Assembly (NCBI GenBank): GCA_902600395.1
Contig: CACKJL010000021.1
Location: 1 to 17,108, forward strand
Length of the DNA: 17,108 nucleotides
Origin: an uncultured Prochlorococcus sp.
GTDB taxonomy: Bacteria; Cyanobacteriota; Cyanobacteriia; PCC-6307; Cyanobiaceae
Direction: 5' to 3'
Below are positions 1-7,261 of the stretch, in pieces; within the stretch, counting starts at the first letter, position 1; the number at the start of each line of letters is the position of its first letter. Made by a program: the position numbers and the translations under genes. The notes below the pieces were generated by a model that saw only the letters and a program-made list of their open reading frames with translations, did no database searches and was not told the DNA's origin.

Positions 1-740
1 TTGCTGTTCTTAATGAAAATGACTTTATTTTAGAAATTGGTCCTGGTAAAGGAGCTTTAACATCTAAGTTGTTAGATTCAGAAATTAAAAAATTACATGC
101 AATTGAATTAGATAAAGATTTAATAAATTTATTAAATGATAAATTCAATAATAATGATAGGTTTTCACTTCAGCAGGGAGATATTCTTTCTGTAAATTTA
201 GATTTGATTAATAAGAAGATTACAAAAGTGATTGCAAATATTCCCTACAATATAACTGGACCAATATTGGATATTTTCATAGGAAGATTGGGCATTATAA
301 GAGATTATAATTACGAAAAAATAATATTTTTAATGCAGAAAGACGTTGTAGATAGAATTTTGTCAAAAGAAGGTAGTCCCAATGCTGGTGCGCTTAGTGT
401 AAGAATGCAACTTTTATCAAAAATAAAAAGAATATGTGATGTGCCGCCTTCATCATTTAGTCCGCCTCCAAAAGTTTTTTCTTCTTTAGTAGTTTTCGAA
501 CCAATTAAAAATGATTTAAGATTAGATACTAATCTAGAAAAGTATATAGATAAACTTCTTCGAATTTCATTTAATTCAAGAAGAAAAATGCTTAGAAATA
601 CTCTTAATACAATACTTTCAAATGATGAGATAAATGAATTATCTGAATCTTCAAAAGTTTGCTTTAATTTAAGACCACAAGATATCTCAATTGACCAATG
701 GATTAAGCTTGCAGAAAATTGTATTAAAATTAAAAAATAA
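1..740 (+). CDS. rsmA: RsmA/KsgA 16S rRNA dimethyladenosine transferase (5' truncated by window edge)
   Basis: Dimethylates the two adjacent adenines in the helix-45 loop of 16S rRNA, using SAM, late in 30S subunit assembly. The frame is open from the left edge (first full codon at 3), so the true start lies outside; 245 residues are visible against about 270-280 in the family, so roughly 30 are missing. The SAM-binding motif I, LEIGPGKG, is at visible residues 10-17, and the adenine-methyltransferase motif IV, NIPYN, at about 79-83. The later FSPPPKVFSSLV segment and the basic FNSRRKMLRN helix of the C-terminal domain are also typical. An ATG-less internal start at 69 would cut off motif I and is not the start. 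It is followed 12 bp later by ispE, an order I recall from cyanobacteria. Identification is firm. Confidence 0.95.
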   Translation, partial: AVLNENDFILEIGPGKGALTSKLLDSEIKKLHAIELDKDLINLLNDKFNNNDRFSLQQGDILSVNLDLINKKITKVIANIPYNITGPILDIFIGRLGIIRDYNYEKIIFLMQKDVVDRILSKEGSPNAGALSVRMQLLSKIKRICDVPPSSFSPPPKVFSSLVVFEPIKNDLRLDTNLEKYIDKLLRISFNSRRKMLRNTLNTILSNDEINELSESSKVCFNLRPQDISIDQWIKLAENCIKIKK

Positions 741-752
741 AAATTTAAGTAT

Positions 753-1688
753 ATGCAAGATTTAGCAAAAACGAAAATTAATATAAAATCTCCTGCCAAA
801 ATAAATTTGCACCTTGAAGTTATTGGTAAAAGAGAGGATGGATTTCATGAGTTAGCAATGATTATGCAAAATATCGATCTTTCTGATTATTTAGAATTTG
901 AAATTAATAATGAAGGTATAATTAAACTTGAGTCTGATTGTAATGATTTAAGCTTATCTGATGATAACTTAATTGTTAAATCGGCAAATCTTTTAAGGAA
1001 AAAATCAAATATAAATTATGGTGCGAATATATTTTTAAGAAAAAATATTCCAATTGGCGCAGGATTAGCTGGTGGATCCAGTAATGCAGCCGCAACATTA
1101 ATTGGTCTTAATAAGTTATGGGATTTGAACTTAGATCAAGAAACATTATGTTCATTAGCATCAACTTTAGGATCTGATATTCCTTTTTTTATAAATGGTG
1201 GAATTCAATTATGTTTTGGAAAAGGAGAAATTTTGGAGAAATTAGATTCAAACTTTGAATATGGAGTAATTCTTTTAAAAAATCCAAATATATCAGTATC
1301 TACTGCTGAAACTTATAAAAAATACAGTAATAGATTTTGTGATCAATATCTTACTGATAGAGAAATGATTGAGAATATAAGAAATAATTTAAGAGATAAT
1401 GGTTTAAATAATTTAAATTTTGATAATCAGTATTTATCTATTAAAAATGATTTGCAGTTAGTTGTTGAAAATGAAAATGATTCTGTAAAGCAAGCATTAT
1501 ATTTACTTTCTAAATTAGAAAATTGTCTGACATTTTCAATGAGTGGATCAGGACCTACATGCTTTGCAATCTTTAAAGATATAGAGACTGCTAAAAAAGA
1601 ATTAGCTGCAAATTATAAATTATTTAAAGATAATGGTTATGATTCATGGGTTTGCACTTTCCTTGAAAAGGGAATAACATTTATTTAA
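753..1688 (+). CDS. ispE: 4-diphosphocytidyl-2-C-methyl-D-erythritol kinase
   Basis: ATP-dependent kinase that phosphorylates the 2-hydroxyl of CDP-methylerythritol in the plastid-type MEP isoprenoid pathway, which supplies carotenoids, phytyl chains and quinones. It is a GHMP-superfamily protein of 311 residues, normal for the family. The N-terminal SPAKINLHL strand carries the conserved Lys (residue 16). The glycine-rich ATP loop PIGAGLAGGSSNAAA starts at about residue 100. The catalytic Asp sits in LGSDIPFF (D142), and the C-terminal GHMP motif SGSGPT is near residue 270. The ATG start gives the standard distance to the first motif. It lies 12 bp after rsmA and 23 bp before the next gene, so probably in one transcript. 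Nothing odd was seen. Confidence 0.96.
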   Translation: MQDLAKTKINIKSPAKINLHLEVIGKREDGFHELAMIMQNIDLSDYLEFEINNEGIIKLESDCNDLSLSDDNLIVKSANLLRKKSNINYGANIFLRKNIPIGAGLAGGSSNAAATLIGLNKLWDLNLDQETLCSLASTLGSDIPFFINGGIQLCFGKGEILEKLDSNFEYGVILLKNPNISVSTAETYKKYSNRFCDQYLTDREMIENIRNNLRDNGLNNLNFDNQYLSIKNDLQLVVENENDSVKQALYLLSKLENCLTFSMSGSGPTCFAIFKDIETAKKELAANYKLFKDNGYDSWVCTFLEKGITFI

Positions 1689-1711
1689 ATTTTTTTATTC
1701 AAAAATTTATT

Positions 1712-2014
1712 TTGGCTGATAAAAGTAATCAGAATATTGAAAAAAATATTCCCGAAAAAGGACCATTAAATTTTATTGTAGGATCATTAACAAGTTTTTT
1801 ATTATTTATATTTTTTTATTTTTTAAGTAATAAAATTGCAATTTATTTTTCAGTACATAAACCATCTAATTCTTCTGAAATAGTCCAAAATATTTCTTCT
1901 AGTATTAATACATTAATAATAGGGTTATCTTTTTTGCTAACTTTCTCTTTTGCTTTTATAGGTATAGGACTTTTTATTGTATTTATTCGCAGTTTTTTTC
2001 TGAAGAAAAGTTGA
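1712..2014 (+). CDS. Small two-helix membrane protein (DUF3082-like, cyanobacterial)
   Basis: A 100-residue protein with a polar, lysine-rich first 18 residues, then two hydrophobic segments (about 20-46 and 66-95) separated by a polar stretch rich in Ser and Asn. It ends in a short positively charged tail (FFLKKS), so both termini are probably cytoplasmic. No enzymatic motif is visible. It resembles the DUF3082 family found next to ispE in marine cyanobacteria; that name is from memory and unchecked. The start is TTG; no in-frame ATG exists nearby and the preceding gene ends 23 bp upstream. Its position between ispE and pdhB suggests co-transcription rather than a shared function. The role is unknown. 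Confidence 0.8.
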   Translation: MADKSNQNIEKNIPEKGPLNFIVGSLTSFLLFIFFYFLSNKIAIYFSVHKPSNSSEIVQNISSSINTLIIGLSFLLTFSFAFIGIGLFIVFIRSFFLKKS

Positions 2015-2048
2015 ATTGCCAATAATATTAAGAAAACACTTTCTTTGA

Positions 2049-2144
2049 ATGTCTTTACATGACTTAGGCCTTTTAGTTCTTTTGCTGTCACCTGGAATGA
2101 TTTTATCAATATTACTACTCATAACCTTCGCTGAAGGAGGTTGA
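2049..2144 (+). CDS. Candidate 31-residue single-helix membrane peptide
   Basis: A short ORF fills most of the 179-bp gap between the DUF3082-like gene and pdhB. From ATG at 2049 to TGA at 2142-2144 it encodes 31 residues: a polar start (MSLHDLG), about 20 almost uninterrupted hydrophobic residues with a central SPG kink (LLVLLLSPGMILSILLLITF), and an acidic/glycine tail (AEGG). This is the size and pattern of the tiny single-helix subunits of cyanobacterial photosystem, cytochrome b6f and NDH-1 complexes, but it matches none that I can name. There is no good Shine-Dalgarno upstream, only a purine-rich AAGAAAA near 2031, which is not unusual in this type of genome. It could be chance in an AT-rich spacer; conservation of the frame would decide. 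Confidence 0.5.
   Translation: MSLHDLGLLVLLLSPGMILSILLLITFAEGG
2125..2137 (+). other. Small GC-rich hairpin overlapping a perfect Shine-Dalgarno sequence
   Basis: CCTTC-GCT-GAAGG is a perfect 5-bp stem with a 3-nt loop. It is unusually GC-rich for this spacer. Its 3' arm is part of AAGGAGG (2134-2140), an exact anti-Shine-Dalgarno match that would be base-paired in the RNA. No start codon follows at the usual 5-10 nt, so the SD-like sequence may simply be the codons for Glu-Gly-Gly at the end of the small ORF. A regulatory role is speculative. Confidence 0.35.
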
Positions 2145-2170
2145 ATTATTCAAAGTGGTAGGATTATATA
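2141..2170 (+). promoter_or_regulatory. Putative sigma-70-type promoter for pdhB
   Basis: TTGAAT (2141-2146) lies 18 bp from TATATA (2165-2170); reading the -10 as TTATAT gives a 17-bp spacer. Initiation would fall near 2177 and leave a leader of about 17 nt before the GTG start of pdhB. The -35 is half of a perfect 13-bp dyad, TTGAAT-T-ATTCAA (2141-2153). AT-rich spacers give such matches easily, so this is tentative. Confidence 0.35.
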
Positions 2171-2174
2171 GGTG

Positions 2175-2192
2175 ATTAATTAGGTAATTAAT
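2175..2192. repeat. Perfect AT-only inverted repeat abutting the pdhB start
   Basis: ATTAATTA-GG-TAATTAAT has 8-bp perfect arms around a 2-bp centre and ends one base before the GTG start at 2194. It lies between the predicted transcription start and the initiation codon, where an operator or a translation-affecting structure could act. Base composition makes chance occurrence plausible. Confidence 0.4.
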
Positions 2193-2193
2193 T

Positions 2194-3177
2194 GTGGCTG
2201 GAACATTATTATTTAATGCTTTGAAAGAGGCAATTGATGAAGAAATGGCAAATGATGTAAATGTTTGCGTTATGGGGGAAGATGTTGGTCAATATGGAGG
2301 ATCTTACAAGGTTACTAAGGATTTATATGAGAAATATGGAGAGTTAAGAGTCTTAGATACTCCAATTGCAGAGAATAGTTTTACGGGAATGGCTGTGGGT
2401 GCAGCAATGACTGGGTTAAGACCCATTGTAGAAGGAATGAATATGGGTTTTTTGCTTTTAGCTTTTAATCAGATATCAAATAATATGGGTATGCTTAGGT
2501 ATACAAGTGGAGGAAATTATAAAATACCAGCAGTAGTTAGAGGACCTGGAGGAGTTGGTCGTCAACTTGGTGCTGAACACAGCCAAAGACTTGAAGCATA
2601 TTTTCATGCAGTTCCTGGCATAAAGATAGTTGCATGTAGTACACCTACGAATGCTAAGGGTTTAATGAAAGCAGCTATAAGAGATGATAATCCGGTTCTA
2701 TTTTTCGAACATGTTCTTCTATACAATTTGTCTGAAGAATTACCTGAAGGTGATTATACTTGTGCTTTAGATCAGGCTGACGTTGTAAAAGAAGGGAAAG
2801 ATATTACTTTATTGACTTATTCAAGAATGAGACATCACTGCCTTAAGGCTGTTGAAGAATTAGAAAAAAAAGGAATAGAAGTTGAGTTAATAGATTTAAT
2901 AAGTTTAAAACCATTTGATATGGAAACCATCTCAAAATCAATAAGAAAAACAAATAAAGTAATTATTGTTGAAGAATGTATGAAGACTGGAGGTATTGGT
3001 GCAGAATTAATTGCCTTGATAACAGAAGAGTGTTTTGATGATCTTGATGCTCGACCAATTAGATTATCTAGTCAGGATATTCCAACTCCTTATAATGGAA
3101 ATCTTGAGAATTTGACAATAATCCAACCACATCAAATAGTTGAAAAAGTTGAACACTTAATTAGTGGGAGTATATAG
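2194..3177 (+). CDS. pdhB: Pyruvate dehydrogenase E1 component, beta subunit
   Basis: Beta chain of the thiamine-diphosphate E1 heterotetramer of the pyruvate dehydrogenase complex, which makes acetyl-CoA for fatty acid and amino acid synthesis. It has 327 residues, the usual length. The N-terminal GEDVGQYGG segment is at about 28-36. DTPIAE at 55-60 contains the Glu that activates the thiazolium cofactor. GPGGVGRQLGAEHSQ (about 117-131) and the C-terminal transketolase-like domain with IVVEE-type and QDIPTPYN segments follow. The GTG start gives the MAGTLLFNALKEAIDEE N-terminus expected of cyanobacterial PdhB, and an in-frame stop lies just upstream. An AGG sits 8-10 bp before the start. The alpha subunit gene is not in this window. 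secD begins 3 bp downstream, so translation may be coupled. Confidence 0.97.
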   Translation: MAGTLLFNALKEAIDEEMANDVNVCVMGEDVGQYGGSYKVTKDLYEKYGELRVLDTPIAENSFTGMAVGAAMTGLRPIVEGMNMGFLLLAFNQISNNMGMLRYTSGGNYKIPAVVRGPGGVGRQLGAEHSQRLEAYFHAVPGIKIVACSTPTNAKGLMKAAIRDDNPVLFFEHVLLYNLSEELPEGDYTCALDQADVVKEGKDITLLTYSRMRHHCLKAVEELEKKGIEVELIDLISLKPFDMETISKSIRKTNKVIIVEECMKTGGIGAELIALITEECFDDLDARPIRLSSQDIPTPYNGNLENLTIIQPHQIVEKVEHLISGSI

Positions 3178-3180
3178 AAA

Positions 3181-4650
3181 ATGAAAAGAAGGCAGGGTTG
3201 GCTTTTTTTTATTATATTTCTACTTACTTTATCTGTTTATCTATTAATAAATTATCCCTTACAGTTGGGATTGGATTTACAAGGGGGTTCTCAACTTACA
3301 CTACAAATTATTAAAGAGGAAGGTAAAGTAACAAGGGATGAACTTGAAGCAGTTAATTCGGTTATAGATAAGCGCGTTAATAATTTAGGAGTTTCCGAGT
3401 CTAATTTGCAAACCCTGGGTGGAGATCAATTGATTTTAGAATTACCAGGTGAACAAAATCCATTAGTTGCTTCAAGAGTATTAGGTAAGACTGCTTTATT
3501 AGAATTTAGAACCCAAAAAGAAGGAACATCTAAAGATTTAAAAAACCTGCAACTACAGAGATTGAGTATTAAAGAATTAATTGAACAATATTCCTTTGCA
3601 GAAAAAAGTCAAAATGATGATAATTTCTTAAAAGCTATTCAAGATGATCTTAAAGATATAGAGCAAGAATTGAATTACTCATCTACTAGTAATGATTTAT
3701 ATGGGAAGTTAATTGAAATCAAAAGATATGTTGATAAAGAAATTACAAATTTATTTATTAAAACAGATTTATCTGGTAAGGATCTTATTAACGCAGGAAG
3801 GAGACAAGAACAAACTAATAGTAATTGGGAAGTTTTATTAACTTTTAGTAATTCAGGAGGTGAAAAGTTTGCAGAAATTACAAAGTCAATTGCTGGCACT
3901 AATCAATTATTGGCTATAATTCTAGATGGTGAATCAATAAGTGAAGCTAGTGTTGGTAATCAGTTTGCTAGTACTGGGATTACAGGAGGATCAGCAACAA
4001 TTAGCGGTAATTTTAGTGCTGAAAATGCTAGAGAATTAGAAGTTCAACTTAAAGGAGGCTCATTGCCATTGCCAATTGAAATAGTAGAAACTAACACAAT
4101 AGGGGCTCTGTTGGGATCCAAAAATATTTTAAAAAGTCTTTATGCAGCTATTAGTGGGTTAATTTTTGTTGGTATTTTTATGATTTTTAATTATAGAATT
4201 CTAGGTTTTGTTTCAGTTCTATCTCTACTTCTTTATGGTTTCTTTAACTTAGCCCTATATTCTTTAATTCCTGTAACTTTGACTTTACCTGGAATATCTG
4301 GGCTAATACTTAGCATTGGTATGGCTGTTGATGCAAATATTCTAATATTTGAGAGAATTAGAGAAGAATTATATGATGGCAATACTCTTACAAGATCTAT
4401 TGACAGCGGTTTTCAAAGAGCTAATTCATCCATAGTTGATGGTCATATTACAACTCTTCTAAGTTGTTTTGTATTGTTTTTATTAGGAACAAATTTTGTT
4501 AAAGGTTTTGCTGCGACATTAGGTATTGGAGTTCTAATAAGCTTGTTTACCTCATTAAATTGTTCTAAAACTATTTTGCGATTTTTTACAACATATCAAT
4601 CTTTAAGACAAAAAAATCTCTATCTACCCAATAATAATTTTTCAAATTAA
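3181..4650 (+). CDS. secD: Protein-export membrane protein SecD
   Basis: With SecF this RND-superfamily subunit uses the proton-motive force to help pull preproteins through SecYEG after SecA has acted. It has 489 residues, shorter than the 615-residue enteric form, as is usual where the periplasmic domain is compact. TM1 spans about 7-24 and is followed by the SecD signature LGLDLQGGSQL (29-39). The large extracytoplasmic P1 domain has DKRVNNLGVSE (about 63-73) and a lysine/glutamate-rich insert at 115-200. Five further TM segments lie between about 315 and 470. TM4 carries GMAVDANILIFERIREE (380-396) with the functionally important Asp. It starts 3 bp after pdhB and 21 bp before secF. The pairing with secF is the normal arrangement. 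Confidence 0.97.
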   Translation: MKRRQGWLFFIIFLLTLSVYLLINYPLQLGLDLQGGSQLTLQIIKEEGKVTRDELEAVNSVIDKRVNNLGVSESNLQTLGGDQLILELPGEQNPLVASRVLGKTALLEFRTQKEGTSKDLKNLQLQRLSIKELIEQYSFAEKSQNDDNFLKAIQDDLKDIEQELNYSSTSNDLYGKLIEIKRYVDKEITNLFIKTDLSGKDLINAGRRQEQTNSNWEVLLTFSNSGGEKFAEITKSIAGTNQLLAIILDGESISEASVGNQFASTGITGGSATISGNFSAENARELEVQLKGGSLPLPIEIVETNTIGALLGSKNILKSLYAAISGLIFVGIFMIFNYRILGFVSVLSLLLYGFFNLALYSLIPVTLTLPGISGLILSIGMAVDANILIFERIREELYDGNTLTRSIDSGFQRANSSIVDGHITTLLSCFVLFLLGTNFVKGFAATLGIGVLISLFTSLNCSKTILRFFTTYQSLRQKNLYLPNNNFSN

Positions 4651-4671
4651 ATTTTTGTTTCTGATTTTCCC

Positions 4672-5586
4672 ATGAAATACAATCTTGAACTAATAAAAAA
4701 TAAAAGAAAGATAATTAGTTTTTCAACTTTTCTTATTTTGTTGAGTCTTTTAGGAATTTTATATTCAACTTTTAATACTTCTTATAAGAAACCTATAAAT
4801 TTAGGGATGGATTTTGTTGGGGGAAACGAACTAAGAATAGAAAGAGTTTGTGAAGAAGAATGTTCTAATCTTTCCCCTGATTCAGTTTTAGAAAATTTAA
4901 GAGAGATCTCTAGTAATAAAAACTTTATAAATAATATTAATTTACAATTCCAAAATAATAATAAGTTAATTTCAATAAGAACTCCTTATTTGAGTATCGA
5001 AGAATCAAATAATCTAATTACTAATCTTGATAATATTATTGGACCTCTAAATTATGAGAGTAAGGATTCAAGATTAATAGGTCCAAAGCTTGGGAAAAGA
5101 TTACTTACCAATTGTGTTACCTCATTGTTAGTTTCTTTATTTGCAATATCTTTATATATAACGATTAGGTTTGATAAAAAATATGCATTATTTGCATTAT
5201 TAGCTTTATTCCATGATTTATTAATTGTTTTCGGTATATTCTCTTGGTTGGGAATTATATTATCTGTCGAGGTAAATAGTTTATTTGCGGTATCCTTGTT
5301 AACTATTGCTGGTTATTCTGTAAATGATACAGTTGTTATTTTTGATAGAATTCGTGAGAATTTAAAATCAAAGGAAGAAGGCTATAACGAAACTATTCAA
5401 TTATCAGTAAACGAATCATTTAGGAGAACAACTTTTACCAGTATTACAACCCTTATCCCTTTATTAAGCATAATTTTGTTTGGATCTTACTCGCTGTTTT
5501 GGTTTTCTTTGGCCTTATCATTAGGAATTATTGTTGGAAGTTATTCAAGTATTTTATTGGCTCCATCTTTATTGCTTAAAAACTGA
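4672..5586 (+). CDS. secF: Protein-export membrane protein SecF
   Basis: Partner of SecD in proton-driven completion of protein translocation at the plasma and thylakoid membranes. The 304 residues fit the family. TM1 is at about 14-32. The signature LGMDFVGGNELRIE (44-57) opens the small extracytoplasmic domain, which contains two Cys residues in the CEEECSN stretch near 59-65. Five TM segments follow from about 145. TM4 carries GYSVNDTVVIFDRIREN (starting near 213), the SecF version of the conserved motif with Asp and Arg. The ATG start leaves a 21-bp gap after secD, so the two are probably one transcript. The paired cysteines are not something I recall as typical, but I cannot judge conservation. 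Confidence 0.97.
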   Translation: MKYNLELIKNKRKIISFSTFLILLSLLGILYSTFNTSYKKPINLGMDFVGGNELRIERVCEEECSNLSPDSVLENLREISSNKNFINNINLQFQNNNKLISIRTPYLSIEESNNLITNLDNIIGPLNYESKDSRLIGPKLGKRLLTNCVTSLLVSLFAISLYITIRFDKKYALFALLALFHDLLIVFGIFSWLGIILSVEVNSLFAVSLLTIAGYSVNDTVVIFDRIRENLKSKEEGYNETIQLSVNESFRRTTFTSITTLIPLLSIILFGSYSLFWFSLALSLGIIVGSYSSILLAPSLLLKN

Positions 5587-5604
5587 GCTTAAGCTTCTAA
5601 TTTT

Positions 5605-5787
5605 ATGAAATTGAATTACTATTTGATAATTTTATTTTCTTTAGTTTTAATAGATCTTTCTACTGAGCTAAGAATATTATTTGATCATTTTACTTTTAGT
5701 TCTCTATTTTTTGCTATAGGTAAACATCCCTTAGCTATCTTTGTACTTTTTTCCTACCCATATTTATATAAAAAATTAATTAAGTAG
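5605..5787 (+). CDS. 60-residue membrane protein following secF
   Basis: A short hydrophobic protein with two likely membrane segments (about 5-20 and 33-55), separated by a short loop with Asp, Glu, Arg and His, and a Lys-rich end (LYKKLIK). It follows secF on the same strand after 18 bp, which suggests co-expression. It ends 3 bp from the stop of the convergent permease gene. I do not recognise a family; small proteins at this position after secF are, as I recall, common in picocyanobacteria and annotated as hypothetical. It could be an accessory to the Sec machinery, but only position supports that. Confidence 0.7.
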   Translation: MKLNYYLIILFSLVLIDLSTELRILFDHFTFSSLFFAIGKHPLAIFVLFSYPYLYKKLIK

Positions 5788-5790
5788 TTT

Positions 5791-6834
5791 TTAAATATCT
5801 TTAAATGATTCTTTGATTAAAACCTGTATTACTACAGCTAATGGAAGAGATAGTATTAAGCCTAATGGACCAAAAATGAAGGTAAATCCAAATTGTGATA
5901 TTAATGTCAAACCAGGAAGCAGGTTTGCTTTTTTCTTCATTATAGATGGCATTATTATATAGCTTTCAATATTTTGAATGATTACATATGATCCAAAAAC
6001 TGCCAGTGGTTTCCAAAAATTATCTAGTAGTGCAATTGAGATTGGAAATATACCGCTAATAACTGGACCTATATTTGGAATTATATTAAGAACCATCGCT
6101 ATTAAAGCATTAGAGACAACGTATTTGACATCTAATATAGATAAAACTATTAATGATAATAAACCTACTGATAATGAGCTTATGACCATAGAAAAGGTCC
6201 AATTTGCTAATGCAATATTGCATTTTTCCAGAATATTTCTAAATTTATTACGGTAATTTTTTGGTATTAATAGAAGTACATTTTCTTTATATTGTTTTGG
6301 TTCAATAGAAATCATCAAACTCACTGCTAATACGAATATTAATCTCAAAAGACCTGAACCTAGATTCCCCGCTATATTTATTAAATTCTTAAAACTTTCT
6401 TGAATAGCTTTTGCAATAGTTGAGACATCTGGAATGGTAACTACATTATTTATTAAACTGAATATGTCTATAACATTTTCTGATTGTTCGCCATAAAATA
6501 AGCTATTAAATTTGTTCAGATTTGTATTGATCAATATATTTATTTTTGATAAACCATTTGGAATGTCAACTAGTATTTCATTGAATTCTTTTATAAACGG
6601 AGGTAATACAAGAATAAAAATAGTAAATATTATTACTGATATTACGGCTAATACAAGAAACAAAGAAATCGATCGAGGAATTTTCAAACCTTTTTGGATT
6701 TGATTAGATAAATTACATACAATATTTGAAATTACTAAAGAACAAATTATTAGTAGGAGAAAATCCCTTAAAGTCCATACTATTAATAAAGCGATTAATA
6801 TTACTACTAACTTGAAATATGATGAACTATTCAA
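5791..6834 (-). CDS. AI-2E family transporter / PerM-like permease
   Basis: An integral membrane protein of 347 residues, typical of the AI-2E (formerly UPF0118) family, whose members include autoinducer-2 exporter TqsA and ion/H+ exchangers; the substrate cannot be deduced here. Two N-terminal hydrophobic segments (about 5-35), a third at 55-80, an extracytoplasmic helical region (80-155), and the C-terminal block of TM helices with NIIPNIGPVISGIFPISIAL (about 252-271) and FTFIFGPLGLILSLPLAVV near the end are the family hallmarks. The start is TTG; an in-frame TGA two codons upstream excludes extension, and the nearby ATG at 6842 is out of frame and reads only four codons. It lies 13 bp behind psb28 and is probably the last gene of mnmH-psb28-permease. 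Confidence 0.88.
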   Translation of the reverse strand: MNSSSYFKLVVILIALLIVWTLRDFLLLIICSLVISNIVCNLSNQIQKGLKIPRSISLFLVLAVISVIIFTIFILVLPPFIKEFNEILVDIPNGLSKINILINTNLNKFNSLFYGEQSENVIDIFSLINNVVTIPDVSTIAKAIQESFKNLINIAGNLGSGLLRLIFVLAVSLMISIEPKQYKENVLLLIPKNYRNKFRNILEKCNIALANWTFSMVISSLSVGLLSLIVLSILDVKYVVSNALIAMVLNIIPNIGPVISGIFPISIALLDNFWKPLAVFGSYVIIQNIESYIIMPSIMKKKANLLPGLTLISQFGFTFIFGPLGLILSLPLAVVIQVLIKESFKDI

Positions 6835-6847
6835 TTTTCATAATATT

Positions 6848-7201
6848 CTACTTCTTTTCAGAATATCCCAATCCATTTGATTTGGCATAACTATTTGCAA
6901 ATCTCATAAATCTGTCAAAGTCTGCTGTGTTCTTCCAAATATAAACAGCTTCTAAAAATATTGGTTCTCCATCAACAAACTTTACTTTAACTTCTCTAGT
7001 TAATATTTCACCTTCTGAATCTATCATCCGCATACCTGTGATTTCACCGTCTGTAATTGAAGATAATGCCTGAGGTTTTTCAAACAAAAATAATGCTTGA
7101 CCGGTGGTACCATCTTTACTCCTAGTCAGTCTTATTTCAGGCACTACTGGTTCATCAGTTCCCTCATAAAATTGTATTTTTGCAGTTTTATTTGTTGACA
7201 T
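6848..7201 (-). CDS. psb28: Photosystem II assembly protein Psb28
   Basis: Soluble cytoplasmic-side factor that binds the CP47 (RC47) PSII assembly and repair intermediate near cytochrome b559 and is linked to chlorophyll-protein synthesis. From the ATG at 7201 it has 117 residues, close to the usual 110-115. It shows the family core AKIQFYEGTDEPVVPEIRLT (about 7-26), then GQALFLFEKPQAL, the GMRMIDSEGEILTREVKVKF sheet region and the C-terminal VYIWKN...FDRFMRFANSYA helix. An in-frame ATG at 7225 would add eight residues (MKNYQPNI) not expected in the family, so I chose 7201, although neither start has a clear Shine-Dalgarno. It lies downstream of mnmH in the same direction with a 60-bp gap, enough for its own promoter. 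Confidence 0.93.
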   Translation of the reverse strand: MSTNKTAKIQFYEGTDEPVVPEIRLTRSKDGTTGQALFLFEKPQALSSITDGEITGMRMIDSEGEILTREVKVKFVDGEPIFLEAVYIWKNTADFDRFMRFANSYAKSNGLGYSEKK

Positions 7202-7261
7202 AATATTCGGTTGATAATTTTTCATCTTAGGAAATATTTTCCATATTCGTTTGTAGTTATT

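Noticed and set aside
311..799. 162-codon minus-strand ORF opposite rsmA
   Set aside because: It is antisense to the conserved motifs of rsmA and ispE, has the Ser/Phe/Leu-rich composition of reversed AT-rich coding sequence, and shows no recognisable motif.
1843..2122. Two minus-strand ORFs (88 and 61 codons) across the DUF3082-like gene and the spacer
   Set aside because: They overlap each other and a better-supported plus-strand gene; Lys-rich low-complexity translations with no family features.
5584..5595. AGCTTAAGCT palindrome between secF and the 60-residue gene
   Set aside because: Only a 3-bp stem is possible in RNA and no T-run follows; it looks like a chance palindrome rather than a terminator.
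5978..6703. Plus-strand ORFs of 92 and 63 codons inside the permease gene
   Set aside because: Shadows of a well-supported membrane protein on the other strand.
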